From NCBI GenBank assembly GCA_003543035.1, contig DPJL01000017.1:10665-37026 (forward strand): a DNA stretch of 26,362 nucleotides. The letters run 5' to 3'. Both the position numbers and the translations under genes were made by a program. Within the stretch, counting starts at the first letter, position 1, and each line of letters opens with the position of its first letter. The notes under the pieces are model-generated. The model worked only from the letters and a program-made list of their open reading frames with translations, made no database searches and was not told where the DNA came from. This document shows, one piece after another, positions 1 through 7,640 of the stretch. This DNA is from Micromonosporaceae bacterium. Lineage in GTDB: Bacteria > Actinomycetota > Actinomycetes > Mycobacteriales > Micromonosporaceae.

Positions 1-290
1 ACTGTCCCGCCGAGCGCCGCAGCCATGGCCTGGAAGCCATAGCAGATCCCGAAAACCGGCACTCCGGCGTCGAAGAGTTTGGCGTCGACTTGAGGCGCGC
101 CGGCCTCGTAAACGCTTGACGGGCCACCGGAGAGGATGATCGCGGCAGGGTTGCGCGCCATCATCTCATCGATGGACATCGAATGCGGAACGATCTCCGA
201 GTAGACCCGCGCCTCCCGGACCCGGCGCGCGATCAGCTGCGCGTACTGGGCTCCGAAGTCAACAACAAGGACAGGGCGCGGTGCGGTCAT
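1..290 (-). CDS. guaA: GMP synthase (glutamine-hydrolysing), N-terminal part; cut by window edge
   Basis: GuaA converts XMP to GMP with glutamine and ATP, the last step of guanine nucleotide synthesis, in the cytoplasm. Only the first 96 or so residues are in the window and the gene continues beyond position 1. The translation begins MTAPRPVLVVDFGAQYAQLI, the typical start of the class I glutamine amidotransferase domain, and reaches the nucleophile region GICYGFQ, whose Cys forms the glutamyl thioester. The ATG at 288-290 is the family start. It lies 15 bp after the stop of the DUF3152 gene, so co-transcription is possible, but there is no Shine-Dalgarno sequence; a TAAAGT box 7 nt upstream suggests a leaderless mRNA of its own. 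Its partner guaB lies 10 kb away on the same strand. Confidence 0.95.
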   Translation of the reverse strand, partial: MTAPRPVLVVDFGAQYAQLIARRVREARVYSEIVPHSMSIDEMMARNPAAIILSGGPSSVYEAGAPQVDAKLFDAGVPVFGICYGFQAMAAALGGT

Positions 291-297
291 GCACTCA

Positions 298-303
298 ACT
301 TTA
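298..303 (-). promoter_or_regulatory. Candidate -10 box for leaderless guaA transcript
   Basis: On the minus strand the sequence reads TAAAGT, then 7 nt, then the guaA ATG. This fits the actinobacterial TANNNT -10 box and would place the transcription start on the A of the ATG. No Shine-Dalgarno sequence and no convincing -35 is visible. Confidence 0.5.
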
Positions 304-305
304 TT

Positions 306-1004
306 TCAGCCCAGGTAGCGGGACCCATCTGGGTAGGGATAGGGGTTGAGTTGGCAACCATCGAGGGACGCACTTTGCCGCTGCATTACCGGCGCCAACT
401 TGCCCTTCCCCGAGCAAGGTCGATGACCATGCCCCAAGAAGTGGCCAACCTCATGATTGATCACCATATTCCGGTACACGCTGAGGTCCGGGAAGTGCGG
501 CACTCCGCTCGCCCATCGATCAAGGTTGATGAAGACGTCAGTCCCGATTCGGCAGGAGTACTTGCCCTGGGTGTCCGCGGCCGGAGCACAGAACCGGTCG
601 ACAGTCGGGGGCACGGCAAGCCGGATCCGCAGGTGGGCACCGCCGCAGTCGGGAACCCGCTGGAACATGTATTTCTTACCGGCGATCCAGCTGCGGTGGT
701 TGGCGAGGATCGGGTCGACCACCGCCGCGAATTCGTCCGCCGTGAACGCGGTGATCCCGTCCTCGACCTGAACGCAGTACCTCTTCAGTGAGCCCGCGGT
801 GCCGGCGATGCCGGTACCCCCCGAAGCGGTTTGGTTAAAGATCCCTGAGGGCGACGCGGGCGGCGGTGCCACAACGAGAGGTGCGCTAGGGGACGCCACG
901 GCTGATGGGGCCGGCACCACCGAGGGCGCGGTAAAAGTAGGTGCCGACGTCGTGCCGCATGCCGCTAAGGCAAGGCACGACAGCAAAGCGAGGACGGCAC
1001 GCAT
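306..1004 (-). CDS. DUF3152-type lipoprotein with zinc-metalloprotease motif
   Basis: Predicted 232-residue exported lipoprotein. The N-terminus is a short signal peptide ending in the lipobox LALAAC (Cys16), followed by a Pro/Ala/Ser-rich linker to about residue 55 that would hold the domain off the membrane. The C-terminal domain carries HEVGHFLGHGH at 184-194, a perfect HExxHxxGxxH zinc site, and PVMQRQ (Met207) where metzincins have their Met-turn. Cys77, 120, 139, 151, 197 and 217 could form disulfides. The arrangement matches the actinobacterial DUF3152 family; protease activity is inferred from the motif only and the substrate is unknown. The ATG directly abuts the stop codon of the upstream membrane-protein gene (TGAATG), which points to translational coupling. 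Confidence 0.85.
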   Translation of the reverse strand: MRAVLALLSCLALAACGTTSAPTFTAPSVVPAPSAVASPSAPLVVAPPPASPSGIFNQTASGGTGIAGTAGSLKRYCVQVEDGITAFTADEFAAVVDPILANHRSWIAGKKYMFQRVPDCGGAHLRIRLAVPPTVDRFCAPAADTQGKYSCRIGTDVFINLDRWASGVPHFPDLSVYRNMVINHEVGHFLGHGHRPCSGKGKLAPVMQRQSASLDGCQLNPYPYPDGSRYLG

Positions 1005-2132
1005 TCAGAGGACGATACCGTGCCCCCGGTGGTACTCGCGGGCCCACATTTCGTCCACCCCTTCGGCAAAGGGACCGCCCGGTGGCTCGACTGTCCACAG
1101 GTGCATCATCTCGGCGATCGTGATGGTGATGGAGAACGCCGGGCACCCGCCGAAGGGGGTGACAATGCCAATGCCGGGCGGGGTAAGCGAAACGCATAGG
1201 TTGTGCGCATGCCACCGGGTGATCGGCCCGCCGGGGGCCACGCCCGGGTCGCCGGCCTTCTCCATCACGAAGACCACGCCCAGCAGCGTTGCCTTGCCGT
1301 CCTCGATGGCGTAGACGAGCATCTCGGGCCGCTCGGGGTCAAGGGCACGACCGTCCTTTTTGTACTCCTTGTGTTCCATGTGGATGTCCATGCCCACTCG
1401 GGAACCCATGGGGTACGTGTAGCCGGCCGCCAACGCATCGGAAAGCTTGGCAAATTTGGCCGCGGCCGCCTTCGTCGTGGCGGTGAGCGCGATCGCCGCC
1501 GCGGTTTCCTCAGCGCTGGCATGGTGATCGCCGATCAGGGGACGCATGATGACGCCCGCTTGAGCGCGGGCAAGATGCTCGTGCCCATCTTCATGACTGT
1601 GACCCACCGAAGGTGCTTCGGTGTCCGTCGAGCTCGCTTGATGCGCCTGGAAGGACTCCACCCAGATCACCGCGCCGACGACCAGCACGGCCAGAATGGT
1701 GCCGATCGAGCCGAAAACCTTGCCCACCTTACGAGTTGTCGCGATCGCCAACCCGAAGGCGGTCAGCTCCAACAGTGCGGTGAGGATGCCCACCTGGTCC
1801 GCATCCTCGCCGTTGATCAGATAAGCGAGCACGGTCAGCGGGGCGAGGATCGCGGTGCCGATGCGCCAGCCGCGGCCCAGATATGCCCGCCAGGCGAGCA
1901 CCCCGAAGGCCAGCCCGCTCGCCACCATCCCGATGGTGAGCAGAGCGCCGTCGCGATGGCCGATGGGAAGAAAGAGGTGTACCGCGGCCGAGTAGCCGAG
2001 CAGCGCGGCCGCCCATCTGTCCACATGAGACGGTGAGCCATCCTTGATGAACGGAATGACGATCAGGGCGATCAGACCGGCCACAAAAGCAAAAACGTGC
2101 TCGGGCGCGATGCCGATCAGGAGGGTGTTCAT
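1005..2132 (-). CDS. Six-helix membrane protein with histidine-rich C-terminal domain, function unknown
   Basis: A 375-residue protein I cannot assign to a named family. Residues 1-160 contain about six hydrophobic segments (roughly 10-28, 41-58, 63-82, 91-107, 114-132, 140-158). The rest is a soluble domain rich in possible metal ligands: HSHEDGHEH at 178-186, DHH at 202-204, HMEH at 251-254, RWHAHNLC at 307-313, plus His344 and two further Cys-bearing loops. The even spacing suggests a folded metal-binding domain, perhaps outside the cell; this is inference. The start overlaps the preceding gene by four bases (ATGA) and the stop abuts the DUF3152 lipoprotein start, so three genes form a tightly coupled unit. 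It could be a transporter accessory, a metal sensor or an enzyme. Confidence 0.8.
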   Translation of the reverse strand: MNTLLIGIAPEHVFAFVAGLIALIVIPFIKDGSPSHVDRWAAALLGYSAAVHLFLPIGHRDGALLTIGMVASGLAFGVLAWRAYLGRGWRIGTAILAPLTVLAYLINGEDADQVGILTALLELTAFGLAIATTRKVGKVFGSIGTILAVLVVGAVIWVESFQAHQASSTDTEAPSVGHSHEDGHEHLARAQAGVIMRPLIGDHHASAEETAAAIALTATTKAAAAKFAKLSDALAAGYTYPMGSRVGMDIHMEHKEYKKDGRALDPERPEMLVYAIEDGKATLLGVVFVMEKAGDPGVAPGGPITRWHAHNLCVSLTPPGIGIVTPFGGCPAFSITITIAEMMHLWTVEPPGGPFAEGVDEMWAREYHRGHGIVL

Positions 2133-2506
2133 GATGCGGGCACCGCTGTCCGGCGAAGCGACAGGAGTTGCGCACAGTAGACGATCACCACGATGGGCAG
2201 TATCCCGCTGGTGAACAGACCGGTCAGGTTGGGCGTGAAGTCGAGCTGTGGCAGCAGCCCCACCACCGCGCTGAGCAGAAAGCCCAGTAGCGACAACCCT
2301 TCCAGCACGATCAGGCAGATCAGCGCGCCGCGATGACCACGCATCGCCAGCACGCCAAACACGACATTCATCGCGACTCTGGCCAGGGGCATCAAGGCGT
2401 AGAAGAACAGCCCACCCATGAAGAGCAGCTCCCCGAGCATGGCCAGGAGAATCGTCCCAGCCTGGATCAAGAGGAGCACGAAGACCACGCGAGCCCGGTC
2501 CGGCAT
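2129..2506 (-). CDS. Small four-helix membrane protein, function unknown
   Basis: A 125-residue, very hydrophobic protein with about four transmembrane segments (roughly residues 7-27, 29-53, 60-84 and 97-116), short loops and a basic C-terminus. No enzyme motif is visible and I do not recognise the family. It lies 30 bp downstream of the GMC oxidoreductase stop and overlaps the next membrane-protein gene by ATGA, so it is probably the first of a coupled membrane-protein pair. No good Shine-Dalgarno sequence precedes the ATG at 2504-2506; an in-frame GTG slightly downstream is an alternative start. Confidence 0.75.
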   Translation of the reverse strand: MPDRARVVFVLLLIQAGTILLAMLGELLFMGGLFFYALMPLARVAMNVVFGVLAMRGHRGALICLIVLEGLSLLGFLLSAVVGLLPQLDFTPNLTGLFTSGILPIVVIVYCAQLLSLRRTAVPAS

Positions 2507-2536
2507 GGAGATAAGGTTGGGGCTCTTAGGTCAAGT

Positions 2537-4114
2537 TCAGGTAAACATCGGATCTGGGCGGGGATCGGGTTCACCCTTGCGCGGCCAATGCGAGAAGGCC
2601 CGTTCCGCTTGTGCCGTAATGGTCAGCGAGGGATTCACGCCCAGGTTGGCGCTGACCGCCGCCCCGTCCACCACGTGCAGGCCGCGATAGCCGAAGACCC
2701 GGTGGTACTGGTCGACGACGCCACTGTCCGGATCCTTGCCGATGACCGCCCCACCGAGGATGTGAGCGGTAATGGGGATGTCCGCCATCTCGGTCAACGA
2801 CCCACCTGGTACCCCGCCGATCTCCTCGGCAAGCAACCTGACCGCCGTGTTGCCCTCAGGAATCCAGGTGGGGTTGGGCGCCCCGATCCCCTGCGTCGAG
2901 CGCAGCTTGCCCCGCTTGTAGTGCACGTTGAGCGAGTTGTTGTGCGATTGCATCACGAGCGCGATGATCGTGCGCTCGGACCAGCCGCGCACCGACATCG
3001 CCCGCAGATAGGCGAAGGGCCAGCTGAACATCGCCTTGAGCCAGCGTCCGAATCGGCCCTTGCCACCGTCGGTGAGTGCGGACTGCAGCAGCCCCATCGA
3101 ATTCGAGCCCTTGCCATAGCGCACCGGCTCGATGTGAGTGCGCTCGTCTGGGTGGAAGGAGCTGGTGATCGCGACGCCTTCGGTGAAATTCAGCCCGCGC
3201 TTGCGGGCCGCGCGCGGCAGAACCGTTGCGCCAACAAGAGATTCGGAGTTGGTGCGAGTCAACGCACCTACTCGATCCGACAGCTTCGGCAACACCCCGG
3301 CCGCCTTCATCTTGTGCAGCAACCGTTGCGTGCCAAGGGCTCCGGCCGCGAAGACGACCTGATCGGCTTCGAAGGAGGTCTTCTTCGCTTGTACCAAGTA
3401 ACCGTTGCCCGACGGTTTGACCAAAGTCACCTCGGTGCGAGGGAAGATCTTTACGCCGAGCTTCTCGGCCAGGTACAGGTAGTTCTTCATCAACGTGTTC
3501 TTGGCGTTGTGCCTGCAGCCGGTCATGCACTCGCCGCAGTGCAGGCAGCCGTTGCGGGCCGGGCCCTCGCCACCGAAGTAGGGGTCCTCGGTGCGAACCC
3601 CAGGCGTACCAAGGAAAACGCCTACCGGTGTGGAGTGGAAGGTTTCGCCGACACCCATCCGGACGGCGACCTTGCGCATCGCCTCGTCCATCGGGGTGAT
3701 CCGGTCGTAGGTCGTGACGCCAAGCATTCGCTCGGCGGTGTCGTAGTGCGGGGCGAGCTCGGCCCGCCAGTCGGCGATGTCCTTCCACTGTGGGTCGTCG
3801 TAGAAGTCCTGCAGCGGACGGTAGAGCGTGTTGGCATAGACGAGCGAGCCACCGCCGACCCCCGCCCCGGAGAGGACCAGCACGCTTCCGTCTTTGGAGA
3901 GCGAACGCAGCAGGTAGATCCGCTGGATGCCGTAGCACCCGAGCGCCGGGGCCCAAAGGAACTTGCGCACCCGCCAGCTCGTCTTGGGGAAGTCCTTGTC
4001 CTCGAAACGCCGGCCCGCTTCGAGCACGGCGACTGAGTAGCCCTTCTCGGCCAACCTGAGCGCGGCGACACTCCCGCCGAAGCCCGACCCAATGACCACC
4101 ACGTCAAACCGCAT
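2537..4114 (-). CDS. GMC-family FAD oxidoreductase, cholesterol-oxidase-like (ChoD type)
   Basis: A 525-residue flavoprotein. The FAD-binding Rossmann motif GSGFGGS lies at residues 9-15, with the acidic end of the fold at LEAG (31-34) and a second nucleotide loop GAGVGGGSLVY near 83-93. At the C-terminus HILGG (His451) and NPSLTITA (Asn494) match the catalytic His/Asn pair of cholesterol-oxidase-like GMC enzymes. A cysteine cluster, Cys190, 193, 196 and 200 (CLHCGECMTGC), is an extra element of this subfamily. It occupies the position of choD (Rv3409c) next to guaB3 in M. tuberculosis, although two peptidase genes intervene here. The substrate is probably a sterol or other hydrophobic alcohol; even for the mycobacterial protein a cholesterol oxidase role is not secure. 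No signal peptide is visible. Confidence 0.88.
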   Translation of the reverse strand: MRFDVVVIGSGFGGSVAALRLAEKGYSVAVLEAGRRFEDKDFPKTSWRVRKFLWAPALGCYGIQRIYLLRSLSKDGSVLVLSGAGVGGGSLVYANTLYRPLQDFYDDPQWKDIADWRAELAPHYDTAERMLGVTTYDRITPMDEAMRKVAVRMGVGETFHSTPVGVFLGTPGVRTEDPYFGGEGPARNGCLHCGECMTGCRHNAKNTLMKNYLYLAEKLGVKIFPRTEVTLVKPSGNGYLVQAKKTSFEADQVVFAAGALGTQRLLHKMKAAGVLPKLSDRVGALTRTNSESLVGATVLPRAARKRGLNFTEGVAITSSFHPDERTHIEPVRYGKGSNSMGLLQSALTDGGKGRFGRWLKAMFSWPFAYLRAMSVRGWSERTIIALVMQSHNNSLNVHYKRGKLRSTQGIGAPNPTWIPEGNTAVRLLAEEIGGVPGGSLTEMADIPITAHILGGAVIGKDPDSGVVDQYHRVFGYRGLHVVDGAAVSANLGVNPSLTITAQAERAFSHWPRKGEPDPRPDPMFT

Positions 4115-4136
4115 GCGGGCATTATTACTGGCCAGT
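4115..4136 (-). promoter_or_regulatory. Candidate promoter/operator of the GMC oxidoreductase gene
   Basis: On the minus strand a perfect 10-bp palindrome, ACTGGCCAGT (4127-4136), is followed at once by an AT-rich TAATAAT segment that ends 6 nt before the ATG. The AT-rich part could be a -10 element for a leaderless mRNA, with the palindrome as an overlapping repressor site. The -10 match is imperfect, so this is tentative. Confidence 0.3.
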
Positions 4137-4181
4137 TAACTTAGCGCCAGAGGCCTCGATTAAATCGATGTATTGATATGA

Positions 4182-4219
4182 CCAAGGCTTCGTGATCCCC
4201 TTGGTGAGACTCGCTCACC
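4182..4219 (+). promoter_or_regulatory. Leader with two overlapping hairpins upstream of the M14 peptidase
   Basis: CCAAGG (4182-4187) can pair with CCTTGG (4199-4204), and GGTGAG (4203-4208) can pair perfectly with CTCACC (4214-4219). The two stems share bases 4203-4204 and so cannot both form fully. The ribosome binding site AGGGAGG follows at 4223-4229, close before the ATG. The arrangement could tune translation; an AT-rich stretch just upstream (4158-4180) probably contains the promoter. Confidence 0.35.
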
Positions 4220-4234
4220 TATAGGGAGGTCTCT

Positions 4235-6136
4235 ATGCGACGACAAGTCGCAGTTCTCATCTCCGCACTGGCCATCGGGGCGGCGTTGGTCCTGACCGGG
4301 CCCGCGACCGGGGCACCCGATGATGCCGCGGAAAACACCGTCTCTCAGTACCGGATCGTCGGCCCCAAGACGTGGGCGGATCGCAATGCGGTCGCTCGGA
4401 CGGGAGCGGCCGTCGACTACATCGAGCACGGCAAGATCTACGTCAGTGCCACCCGCACCGAAGCACAGGCCATCCAGAAGCTCGGTTTCGGCTTGGAGCT
4501 CTTGCCGCCACCCGCCACCACGGGTGAGATCGGGATCCAGGACTTCCCCCCGGCGGACTCGGCCTATCACAACTACGCCGAGATGGTCACGGCGATCAAT
4601 AACGCGGCCAACGCCTACCCGAACCTGGTGCGCGTTTCGACCATCGGGCAGTCCTACGAGGGCCGGAACATCTACGCGATCAAGATCTCGGACAACGTTG
4701 CCACCGACGAAAACGAGCCGGAGCTGTTGTTCAACTCGCACCTGCACGCACGCGAGCACCTCACCGTGGAAATGGCGCTGTACCTGCTGAACACGTTCAC
4801 GGGTCAGTACGCCACCGACTCCCGGGTGCGCAACGCAGTGGACACCCGCGAAATCTGGATCCTGCCGGACCTGAACCCGGACGGCGGCGAATACGACATC
4901 GCCACCGGCTCCTACCGGTCATGGCGCAAGAATCGCCAGCCCAACTCGGGCTCGTCGGCGATCGGCACCGACCTGAACCGCAACTTCAGCTACCAGTGGG
5001 GTTGCTGCGGCGGCTCGAGTGGCAGCCCGTCCTCGGACACCTACCGGGGTCCGTCGGCCTTCTCCGCACCGGAGACGGCAAGGGTCCGCGACTTTGTCCT
5101 AAGTAGAAGGATCGGCGGAGTTCAGCAGATCAAGGCGAACATCGACTTCCACACCTACTCCGAGTTGGTGCTCTGGCCCTACGGCTACACGACGGCAAAC
5201 ACTGCTCCCGGGCTGAACGCCGACCAGGAGGCGACCTTCCGCACCATCGGCATCCAGATGGCCAACTCCAACGGCTATGACCCGATGCAGGGCAGCGACC
5301 TCTACATCACCGACGGCGACATCACCGACTGGATGTGGGGCAACCAGCAGATCTGGACCTACACCTTCGAGATGTATCCCGCTTCGGGCGGCGGCGGCTT
5401 CTACCCGCCCGACGAGGTGATCCCGGCGCAAACCTCACGCAACAAGACCGCTGTGCTGATCCTGTCCGAATACGCGGACTGCCCCTACCGCGCGATCGGC
5501 AAGGAATCCCAGTACTGCGGCACCCCTGGCACGCCAGTCGTCGCCAACCCGGGTAGCCAAACCAGCACCGTCGGCACCGCGGTCACGCTGAACAACAGCG
5601 CGAGCGGCGGCACGCCGCCCTACACCTGGTCGGCCTCGGGTCTGCCCGCTGGTCTGTCCATTAACTCCAGCACGGGCCAGATCACCGGTACCCCGACAAC
5701 CGCCGGAACGTCCAACGTGACCATCACGGCCACCGGCGGCGGATCGGGCTCGGCCACCTTCAGCTGGACGGTCAACCCGACCGGCGGATCGTGCTCCGGT
5801 ACCAACGGCACCGACGTGTCCATTCCGGACAACAACACCAACGTGTTCAGCAACATCACCATCTCCGGCTGCTCGGGCAATGCGGCAGCGGGCAGCACGG
5901 TCGCGGTGAACATCGTCCACACCTACAAGGGCGACCTCGTGGTGGACCTGATCGCGCCGGACGGCTCCGTCTACAACCTGCACAACCGGTCAGGTGGCAG
6001 CGCTGACAACATCATCCAGACCTACACCGTGAACCTGTCGGGAGAGGTCGCCAACGGCACGTGGCGTTTGCGCGCCCGTGACGCCGCCTCGATCGACATC
6101 GGCTATATCAACACCTGGACGCTGACCCTGCGCTAG
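4235..6136 (+). CDS. Secreted M14 zinc carboxypeptidase with Ig-like and P domains
   Basis: A 633-residue exported peptidase. A Sec signal peptide (cleavage probably near residue 27) is followed by a propeptide-like segment and an M14 carboxypeptidase domain at about 110-415. The zinc ligands are visible: His171 and Glu174 in HAREH and His306 in DFHTYSE. The catalytic Glu379 lies in TYTFEMYP, and DLNRNF (246-251) supplies substrate-binding residues. Residues 433-515 form a putative Ig-like (He_PIG) domain with GLPAGLSIN and GTPTTAG motifs. Residues 520-633 form a proprotein-convertase P domain (HTYKGDLVVDLIAPDG). P domains usually stabilise serine peptidases, so their use on an M14 enzyme is a modular variation known in bacteria. 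The ATG is preceded by AGGGAGG. Likely role: extracellular trimming of peptide C-termini for nutrition. Confidence 0.95.
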   Translation: MRRQVAVLISALAIGAALVLTGPATGAPDDAAENTVSQYRIVGPKTWADRNAVARTGAAVDYIEHGKIYVSATRTEAQAIQKLGFGLELLPPPATTGEIGIQDFPPADSAYHNYAEMVTAINNAANAYPNLVRVSTIGQSYEGRNIYAIKISDNVATDENEPELLFNSHLHAREHLTVEMALYLLNTFTGQYATDSRVRNAVDTREIWILPDLNPDGGEYDIATGSYRSWRKNRQPNSGSSAIGTDLNRNFSYQWGCCGGSSGSPSSDTYRGPSAFSAPETARVRDFVLSRRIGGVQQIKANIDFHTYSELVLWPYGYTTANTAPGLNADQEATFRTIGIQMANSNGYDPMQGSDLYITDGDITDWMWGNQQIWTYTFEMYPASGGGGFYPPDEVIPAQTSRNKTAVLILSEYADCPYRAIGKESQYCGTPGTPVVANPGSQTSTVGTAVTLNNSASGGTPPYTWSASGLPAGLSINSSTGQITGTPTTAGTSNVTITATGGGSGSATFSWTVNPTGGSCSGTNGTDVSIPDNNTNVFSNITISGCSGNAAAGSTVAVNIVHTYKGDLVVDLIAPDGSVYNLHNRSGGSADNIIQTYTVNLSGEVANGTWRLRARDAASIDIGYINTWTLTLR

Positions 6137-6143
6137 CCCTCTT

Positions 6144-6168
6144 GCCGCAACTCCACAGGAGTTGCGGC
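6144..6168 (+). terminator. Hairpin terminator of the M14 gene (repeat family copy 1)
   Basis: A perfect 11-bp stem (6144-6154 with 6158-6168) with loop ACA, followed by CTTTGAG. The core GCAACTCCACAGGAGTTGC recurs at three other places in the window. It lies just after the M14 stop codon. Confidence 0.7.
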
Positions 6169-6176
6169 TTTGAGGG

Positions 6177-6217
6177 TCCTGATTCCAGCAACTCCTGTGG
6201 AGTTGCTGGAATCAGGA
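6177..6217 (-). terminator. Long hairpin terminator of the M1 peptidase gene (repeat family copy 2)
   Basis: A perfect 19-bp stem (6177-6195 with 6199-6217) with loop TGT. The inner part is the reverse complement of the hairpin at 6144-6168. The stem includes the stop codon of the M1 gene (6212-6214), so the coding end is built into the hairpin. Confidence 0.7.
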
Positions 6218-7633
6218 AGGGCGGCCCTTGGTGAATAGCCACGCTTCGAAGAAGGTGTCCAGCTGCTTGCCGGACACCTTCTCCGACAGCGCGATGAACT
6301 CGTCCGTGGTGGCCAGGCCGTCGCGCTGCTCGGTCGCCCAGGTCTTGAGGATCTCGAAGAACTTGGCGTCGCCGACCTCTTTGCGCAGCGCGTGCAGCGT
6401 CATCCCGCCGCGCTGATAGACGCTGCCGGAGAAGATGTTTGCCCGGCCGGGCGCTCCCGGCGGGACATCCCAGATGCGGTTGCCGGCATCGTTGTAGCGG
6501 CGGTCGAACTCCGACTGGATCGTGGTGCCGCCCTGGTGCTCGGCCCACATCCACTGCGCATAGGTGGCAAAGCCTTCGTTGAGCCAGATGTGTTGCCACG
6601 TATCGACACTGACGCTGTCACCGAACCACTGATGGGCGATCTCATGTGCGACCACCACGGTGTTACTTGAGTTGCCGCGCCAGAAGTTGTCCGAATAGAT
6701 CGGCCTGGTCTGCGTCTCGAGCGCGAAGCCCACCCGGTCGTCGTTGATGACGATGGCGCCGTAGGCGTCGAATGGGTACGGGCCGAAGCTCTGCGCCAGG
6801 AAGTCACTGATCTCGCCGGTGCGGGCAACGTCCTTGTCGATCTGGCCGGCCGGGATCGAGGCGGCGACCGCGGTCAGCATCGGCTTGCCCTGATGCGTGG
6901 TCTCCACCACTCGGTAGTTGCCGATCGCCAGCGTCGAAAGATAGGGCGCCATCGGCGAATTCACCTGCCACTGCCAGGTGGCCCAACCATCCTTTGTGGA
7001 CTTTCCGGCGAGCAGGCCATTGCTGATCGCGCTCAGCTCAGCCGGCACGGTGAGGTCGATGGTGTAGAGCGCTTTGTCGCGCGGGTGGTCATTTACCGGG
7101 AACCAGGTCGTCGCCGACTCTGGCTCGCCCATCGCGAAGGCACCATCGGTCGTGTGGAAGAAACCGGTCGCGCCAAGGGCGGGCTGGTTAAAGGGTTCTG
7201 GCACGCCACCGTATTCGACCACTGTTGTGAAGCTGACGTCCTTGGCCAAAGCCTTGGCGGGCATCACAATCAGCTCATCCTCGTCGCGGGAGAACTCGGC
7301 CTTCTGGTCGTCGACCAGGATCTGGCTCACGGTCATGCCGTGGAAGTCGAGGTGGAAGCGGGTCAGCTGGTCGGTCGCCTTGGCCTGGATGGTCGCCGAG
7401 CCGGTGAGGGTGTCGGTCGCCGGCTCATATTTGACCTTCAGCGCATACTTCTGCACGTCATAGCCGGAGTTGCCATAGGCCGGGAAATAGGGATCGCCCG
7501 CTCCCCCAAGGCTGGACGGCCGCTGCGAGGGGGAGGAGGTCTCCTGCGTGAACAACGGCTTGGTCGGCTCCGTCGAACAGGCAACCACCAACGCGAAAGC
7601 TGTGCCGATCAGGATCCACCGAGACTTGCCCAT
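6212..7633 (-). CDS. M1-family metallopeptidase, lipoprotein, short form
   Basis: A 473-residue predicted lipoprotein aminopeptidase. The lipobox LVVAC puts the lipidated Cys at 19. An M1 N-terminal beta domain (about 55-240) precedes the catalytic domain with HEIAH (His330, Glu331, His334) and the third zinc ligand Glu353 in WLNEGFATY, a perfect gluzincin arrangement. Tyr406 in SVYQRGG fits the M1 catalytic tyrosine. The usual GAMEN exopeptidase motif is replaced by GFALETQT (302-309), as in other short bacterial M1 enzymes. The ERAP1-like C-terminal domain of full-length family members (about 850 residues) is absent. It starts 15 bp after guaB3 on the same strand, but has no Shine-Dalgarno sequence and has a TAGGTT box 7 nt upstream, so it may have its own leaderless promoter. 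Likely role: peptide trimming at the cell surface. Confidence 0.93.
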   Translation of the reverse strand: MGKSRWILIGTAFALVVACSTEPTKPLFTQETSSPSQRPSSLGGAGDPYFPAYGNSGYDVQKYALKVKYEPATDTLTGSATIQAKATDQLTRFHLDFHGMTVSQILVDDQKAEFSRDEDELIVMPAKALAKDVSFTTVVEYGGVPEPFNQPALGATGFFHTTDGAFAMGEPESATTWFPVNDHPRDKALYTIDLTVPAELSAISNGLLAGKSTKDGWATWQWQVNSPMAPYLSTLAIGNYRVVETTHQGKPMLTAVAASIPAGQIDKDVARTGEISDFLAQSFGPYPFDAYGAIVINDDRVGFALETQTRPIYSDNFWRGNSSNTVVVAHEIAHQWFGDSVSVDTWQHIWLNEGFATYAQWMWAEHQGGTTIQSEFDRRYNDAGNRIWDVPPGAPGRANIFSGSVYQRGGMTLHALRKEVGDAKFFEILKTWATEQRDGLATTDEFIALSEKVSGKQLDTFFEAWLFTKGRPS

Positions 7634-7640
7634 GCCCGGA

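Noticed and set aside
2333..4036. Long plus-strand open frame of 567 codons opposite the GMC oxidoreductase
   Set aside because: Antisense shadow of a well-supported flavoprotein gene; no recognisable motif.
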